From the NCBI RefSeq assembly GCF_046569695.1, contig NZ_JBKHUI010000001.1, forward strand, positions 1-64,000: a stretch of DNA of 64,000 nt, in the 5' to 3' direction. Under the pieces are notes generated by a model. The model saw only the letters and a program-made list of their open reading frames with translations, was not told where the DNA came from and searched no databases. The DNA comes from Kluyvera sp046569695. Lineage in GTDB: Bacteria > Pseudomonadota > Gammaproteobacteria > Enterobacterales > Enterobacteriaceae. Both the position numbers and the translations under genes were made by a program. Shown here in pieces: positions 60,748 to 64,000 of this stretch. Each line of letters begins with the position of its first letter. The stretch's first letter is position 1.

Positions 60748-61947
60748 TCAATGCTGGTGCGCCTGTTCCTCTAACGATGCTGCAGGCCAGCGGCGGAAAA
60801 TAATCACCGAACAGATTAGCGCCGCCAGCGCCGGTGCCGCTCCCACATAACCGATCGACGACATCGACAGATGGGTGCTTATCTGGCTGCCCAGCAGCGC
60901 GCCGGCGCCAATCCCGATATTGAAAATCCCGGAGAACAGCGACATTGCCACGTCGGTGGCATCCGGGGCTAGCGCCAGCACTTTCACCTGCATCCCCAGA
61001 CCAATCACCATAATGGCAACACCCCAGAAGATGCTGAGCACGGCGAGGTGAGTCGCATCCTGCGCGGCGGGAAGCAGCAACAGCAGGCAGATTAGCAGCA
61101 GGCCAATGGCGCCGTTGATCAACCCTGACGAATGTTTATTGCCGAGCTTGCCGAAGATAACGCTACCGATAATCCCCGCACCGCCCAGCACCAACAGCAG
61201 AATGGTGGCAAAATTGCCGCTCAGCCCGGCTACCGTTTGCACAAACGGCTCGATGTAGCTGTAGGCGGTGTAATGGGCGGTCACCACCACCACGGTCAGC
61301 AGATAAATGCTCATCAGCGCTGGGCGACGGAACAGCACCGGCAGGCTTTTCAGCGAGCCGGAATGTTCGCTTGGCAGCTTAGGTAACAGCTTAATCAGCG
61401 CCAGCATGGTGATGAGCGCACCTACGCCGATGGCAAAGAAGGTGGTTCGCCAGCCAAAGTATTGCCCCACGATACGCCCAATCGGAATGCCGAAGACCAT
61501 TGCCAGCGCCGTGCCGGTCGCTATCAGGCTCAGCGCCTGTGCGCGCTTACCGGCTGGTGCCATTCGAATCGCCAGAGAGGCGGTAATTGACCAGAACACC
61601 GCATGGGCAAAGGCAATCCCGATACGGCTTATCACCAGCACGGTGAAGTTCCACGCCAGGAACGACAGCACGTGGCTGGCTATGAACAGAATAAAAAGCC
61701 CGATCAGCAATTTACGCCGCTCCATCTGACTGGTCAGCAGCATAAACGGCAGCGACATCAGCGCCACCACCCAGGCGTAGATGGTCAGCATGATCCCGAC
61801 CTGCGCCGTCTGCATGCCAAAACTGTTGGCGATGTCGGAGAGCAGCCCAACCGGGACAAATTCAGTGGTATTGAAGATAAAAGCAGCGATAGCCAGCGTG
61901 ACTACCCGAAGCCACGCGATCCGACGAGAGACCGTGTTTGTTGTCAT
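60748..61947 (-). CDS. sotB: Sugar efflux transporter SotB (YdeA)
   Basis: A 399-residue, 12-helix MFS carrier (LAIAAFIFNTTEFVPVGLLSDIA, AFAHAVFWSITASLAIR, KVLALAPDATDVAMSLFSGIFN). E. coli SotB (YdeA) exports arabinose and IPTG, limiting induction of arabinose genes. Convergent with marC. Confidence 0.92.
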   Translation of the reverse strand: MTTNTVSRRIAWLRVVTLAIAAFIFNTTEFVPVGLLSDIANSFGMQTAQVGIMLTIYAWVVALMSLPFMLLTSQMERRKLLIGLFILFIASHVLSFLAWNFTVLVISRIGIAFAHAVFWSITASLAIRMAPAGKRAQALSLIATGTALAMVFGIPIGRIVGQYFGWRTTFFAIGVGALITMLALIKLLPKLPSEHSGSLKSLPVLFRRPALMSIYLLTVVVVTAHYTAYSYIEPFVQTVAGLSGNFATILLLVLGGAGIIGSVIFGKLGNKHSSGLINGAIGLLLICLLLLLPAAQDATHLAVLSIFWGVAIMVIGLGMQVKVLALAPDATDVAMSLFSGIFNIGIGAGALLGSQISTHLSMSSIGYVGAAPALAALICSVIIFRRWPAASLEEQAHQH

Positions 61948-62147
61948 AAAAATGCACCGGGAGCGTTAAAGAAAGGAACAGATAAGCGATCTTAAAGCGA
62001 TTATTACGACAAATACAATTATTTTGTGATTAACCTCTCATTTTTGTAATTGTGTGACGTTGTCACTTTCTATGCGAGAAAGCGAGTTGCCGGTGTTCAT
62101 TTTTTATGTCAGTTTGCTATCTCGCACATATGATTCAGGGGATACGC

Positions 62148-62936
62148 ATGCACGAGATTGATTTCTTTATGGTTGATGCCTTCAGCGACCATGCTTTCGG
62201 CGGTAACGCGGCCGCGGTTTGTCTGCTTGACGACTGGCTGCCTGATGAGACGCTATTGAAAATGGCCCGTCAGCATAATCAATCGGAAACGGCGTTTATT
62301 GTTAAGCAGCACGGCGGTTTTGCCCTGCGCTGGTTTACCACCCAAAATGAAGTTAACCTCTGCGGTCACGCAACGCTTGCCAGCGCTCACGTGGTGTTTC
62401 AGCACCTTCATTATCCTGATGAACGCGTCCATTTCGACACCTTGTCCGGCCGCTTAACCGTCTCGCGCCGCGCCGAATGGCTGACGCTGGATTTCCCAGC
62501 AGGTGCGACCCACGAGGCTACGCCTCCGGCGGACATGCTGCATGCGCTGGGCATTACCCACTACCTGAATGCCCGTAAAGGCCGCGCCTGGGTGATTGAA
62601 CTGGAAAACCGGCAGCAGATTGAAGCGCTGAAACCCAATATCAGCGCCATGATCCCCGGCGAACATAAGGTGTCCGTCACCGCCGCAGGCGACGGTGACT
62701 ATGATTTTGTTAGCCGCTTCTTCTCACCGGGCGAAGCGGTGTGGGAAGACCCGGTCACCGGCTCTGCACACACCATGTTAATTCCGTACTGGGGCGAAAA
62801 GCTCGGTAAAACCAGGATGCTGGCGCGTCAGGTTTCCGCGCGCGGTGGCGACGTACGCTGTGAATGGGTGGGAGATCGGGTATTGATGAGCGGGGTGGCG
62901 AGAACCTATTTACAAGGGAAGGTACTGCTGGATTAA
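62148..62936 (+). CDS. PhzF-family protein (isomerase/epimerase fold)
   Basis: A 262-residue protein of the PhzF/diaminopimelate-epimerase-like fold. The N-terminal FMVDAFSDHAFGGNAAAV, SETAFI (catalytic Glu) and the second-half EDPVTGSAHTMLIPYW are the family motifs. It is shorter than E. coli YddE (297) and not closely similar, so I give no gene name. AGGGGATAC precedes the ATG at 62148. A strong terminator follows. Confidence 0.85.
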   Translation: MHEIDFFMVDAFSDHAFGGNAAAVCLLDDWLPDETLLKMARQHNQSETAFIVKQHGGFALRWFTTQNEVNLCGHATLASAHVVFQHLHYPDERVHFDTLSGRLTVSRRAEWLTLDFPAGATHEATPPADMLHALGITHYLNARKGRAWVIELENRQQIEALKPNISAMIPGEHKVSVTAAGDGDYDFVSRFFSPGEAVWEDPVTGSAHTMLIPYWGEKLGKTRMLARQVSARGGDVRCEWVGDRVLMSGVARTYLQGKVLLD

Positions 62937-62953
62937 TCCGTCGCCCGGACTCG

Positions 62954-62988
62954 GAAACCCCGACCCGTATTGCCCGGCCGGGGTTTTC
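62954..62988. terminator. Terminator between the PhzF-type gene and the transporter gene
   Basis: AAACCCCG and CGGGGTTTT pair across ACCCGTATTGCCCGGC, with A run on one side and T run on the other. Bidirectional between convergent genes. Confidence 0.75.
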
Positions 62989-63001
62989 TGTTGCTAGAGC
63001 A

Positions 63002-64000
63002 TCATACCGGGAAGATAAAGATGGCGCCCGCGCACAGCGCCAGAATGCGAATCAGGTACATCGGAATGGTGAAGAGCCAAAACTCCGACATTTTGTATTT
63101 CCCCATCCCCATAATCATGGCGGGCATACCGTCAATTGGCATATAACCACCGTTCCAGCCGGATATGGTGATCGCAATAGCCGCGGCCGTTGGGTTCAGC
63201 CCTAGCCCGGTGCAGGCCGCGATGCCGATAGGCCCAAAGATAAAAATTGAGCCGATGGTTGACCCGGTAAAGGTCGCGCAGGTACTGGTTAGCAAAGCCA
63301 GGATAAGAATAAAAATGAACGGTGAAACGCTGGTGCCCAGCACGCCAGCAACGGCATTACCAATCATCGCCGTCACCCCGGTACCGGCAAGCGCGTCGGC
63401 TACTCCAATGACGCAGGCGGTCATGATGATCACCGGCGCGCCCATATGGTCGCGGACCTCTTTAAAGTCGAGTACGCCAATAAAGAGCAGAAACGCGCCT
63501 GCTAAGCCCGGTGCAATATAGGCAATATCACCTAAGGTGCTCATCAGCATCATGCCAATCACGCTGAAGAAGAACGCCCCCACGGTGCATTTCTCTTTCC
63601 ATGCCGGGAGGGTTGATGCCTCATCTTCCAGCGCCGCTGCATTTTCATCTGCCGCGTCTGCAATCGGATGATTGGGCAAAAAACGGTATGCAATCAGGCT
63701 CCAGGCAAAATAGGCCGCGGACATCACCAGGTTGACCAGGGCGAATTTCATCATCGAAATTTCCTGGTTAATTCCCGATGCCTGCAGTACGGAGACGGTA
63801 ACGCCGAAAAGCAGCGCAACGTTAATCGGGATCAGCGGGTGGTTAGTCGCAAAACCTAACGGCATCACAAGTTTCGAGGTGGGTAGCTTTTGGCTATATG
63901 GCAGTGATGCGATAAGCGACAGAATCAGGACGTAATACCCCGTTGCCCCAGTCCCCGCCAGGCTTGCGCCAAGCATGACGATCATCAGCAACAGAATATA
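63002..64000 (-). CDS. SLC13/dicarboxylate-type transporter, partial (cut by window edge)
   Basis: A polytopic carrier of the ion-transporter superfamily whose 5' end lies beyond position 64000; the frame is open to the edge. At least 330 residues with about nine helices are visible, with the hallmark GSTIGSIFIFGPIGIAACTG and GWNGGYMPIDGMPAM loops, and a repeat-like NHPLIPINVALLFG in the first half. SLC13/CitM/DASS members move di- or tricarboxylates or sulfate with sodium or protons. The exact substrate is not inferable. Confidence 0.7.
   Translation of the reverse strand, partial: YILLLMIVMLGASLAGTGATGYYVLILSLIASLPYSQKLPTSKLVMPLGFATNHPLIPINVALLFGVTVSVLQASGINQEISMMKFALVNLVMSAAYFAWSLIAYRFLPNHPIADAADENAAALEDEASTLPAWKEKCTVGAFFFSVIGMMLMSTLGDIAYIAPGLAGAFLLFIGVLDFKEVRDHMGAPVIIMTACVIGVADALAGTGVTAMIGNAVAGVLGTSVSPFIFILILALLTSTCATFTGSTIGSIFIFGPIGIAACTGLGLNPTAAAIAITISGWNGGYMPIDGMPAMIMGMGKYKMSEFWLFTIPMYLIRILALCAGAIFIFPV

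Noticed and set aside
62941..62999. REP element after the PhzF-type gene
   Set aside because: The AACCCCG/CGGGGTTTT stem with flanking A and T runs is better read as a terminator.

Overview
The window reads as chromosome of an enteric bacterium (Enterobacteriaceae). Most genes have recognisable E. coli K-12 counterparts in nearly the same order: ydcR-ydcSTUV-patD-ortT, tqsA, mdtJI, ydgD-ydgU-asr, ynfM/ynfL-mlc-bioD2-clcB-dmsD-ynfHGF, ynfD/ynfC/ynfB/ynfA, rspAB-ydfJ, ydfI, rspR-ydfG-dcp-mgtS, ydeE-eamA, marBAR/marC-sotB. Base composition looks richer in G+C than E. coli, and several blocks are foreign to the K-12 map, so a Klebsiella/Enterobacter-like relative is plausible; I cannot name the species. 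I saw no rRNA, tRNA, CRISPR array, insertion sequence, prophage or plasmid function.

Layout. 1-3.4 kb: a small repeat-rich exported protein and a cyanide-insensitive-type bd oxidase operon (cioA, cioB and a 41-residue DUF2474 peptide). 3.6-9.7 kb: an AT-rich, probably acquired carbohydrate locus with an AraC-type regulator divergent from DUF2264 protein, LacY-like symporter, GH88 unsaturated-uronyl hydrolase and KdgM-type porin. 9.8-17.9 kb: MocR regulator ydcR, the ydcSTUV ABC importer with patD, two small unknown proteins and the membrane peptide OrtT. 17.9-28.7 kb: tqsA, mdtJI, a CHASE4-like/GGDEF/EAL protein, ydgD, ydgU, asr, two MFS pumps, an orphan membrane protein and ynfL. 28.8-36.7 kb: mlc, bioD2, clcB and the anaerobic ynfFGH/dmsD system, whose catalytic gene is frameshifted just after its Tat signal. 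37-39.4 kb: small ynf genes, with speG missing from its usual place.

39.6-50.2 kb is the most coherent metabolic block: rspA, rspB, ydfJ, uxaC, a GPH sugar symporter, ydfI, a universal stress protein, rspR and ydfG. Together these could import a glucuronide or glucuronate and carry it through fructuronate and mannonate to 2-keto-3-deoxygluconate. The block is continuous here, whereas in E. coli K-12 prophage Qin lies between rspB and ydfJ. 50.4-53.5 kb: an unannotated 26-residue peptide, dcp, a 56-residue basic protein, and a convergent mgrR-like sRNA and mgtS pair with a PhoP-box-like promoter.

53.6-64 kb: FtrA-like regulator, rhodanese and MetE-C-like methyltransferase; ydeE, eamA; the mar locus with its operator region; marC, sotB, a PhzF-family protein, and a transporter cut by the right edge. 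The main candidates for something new are the GH88/DUF2264 locus, the complete uronate module with a shared promoter motif, the tetranucleotide-repeat frameshift in ynfF, and the altered mar operator.
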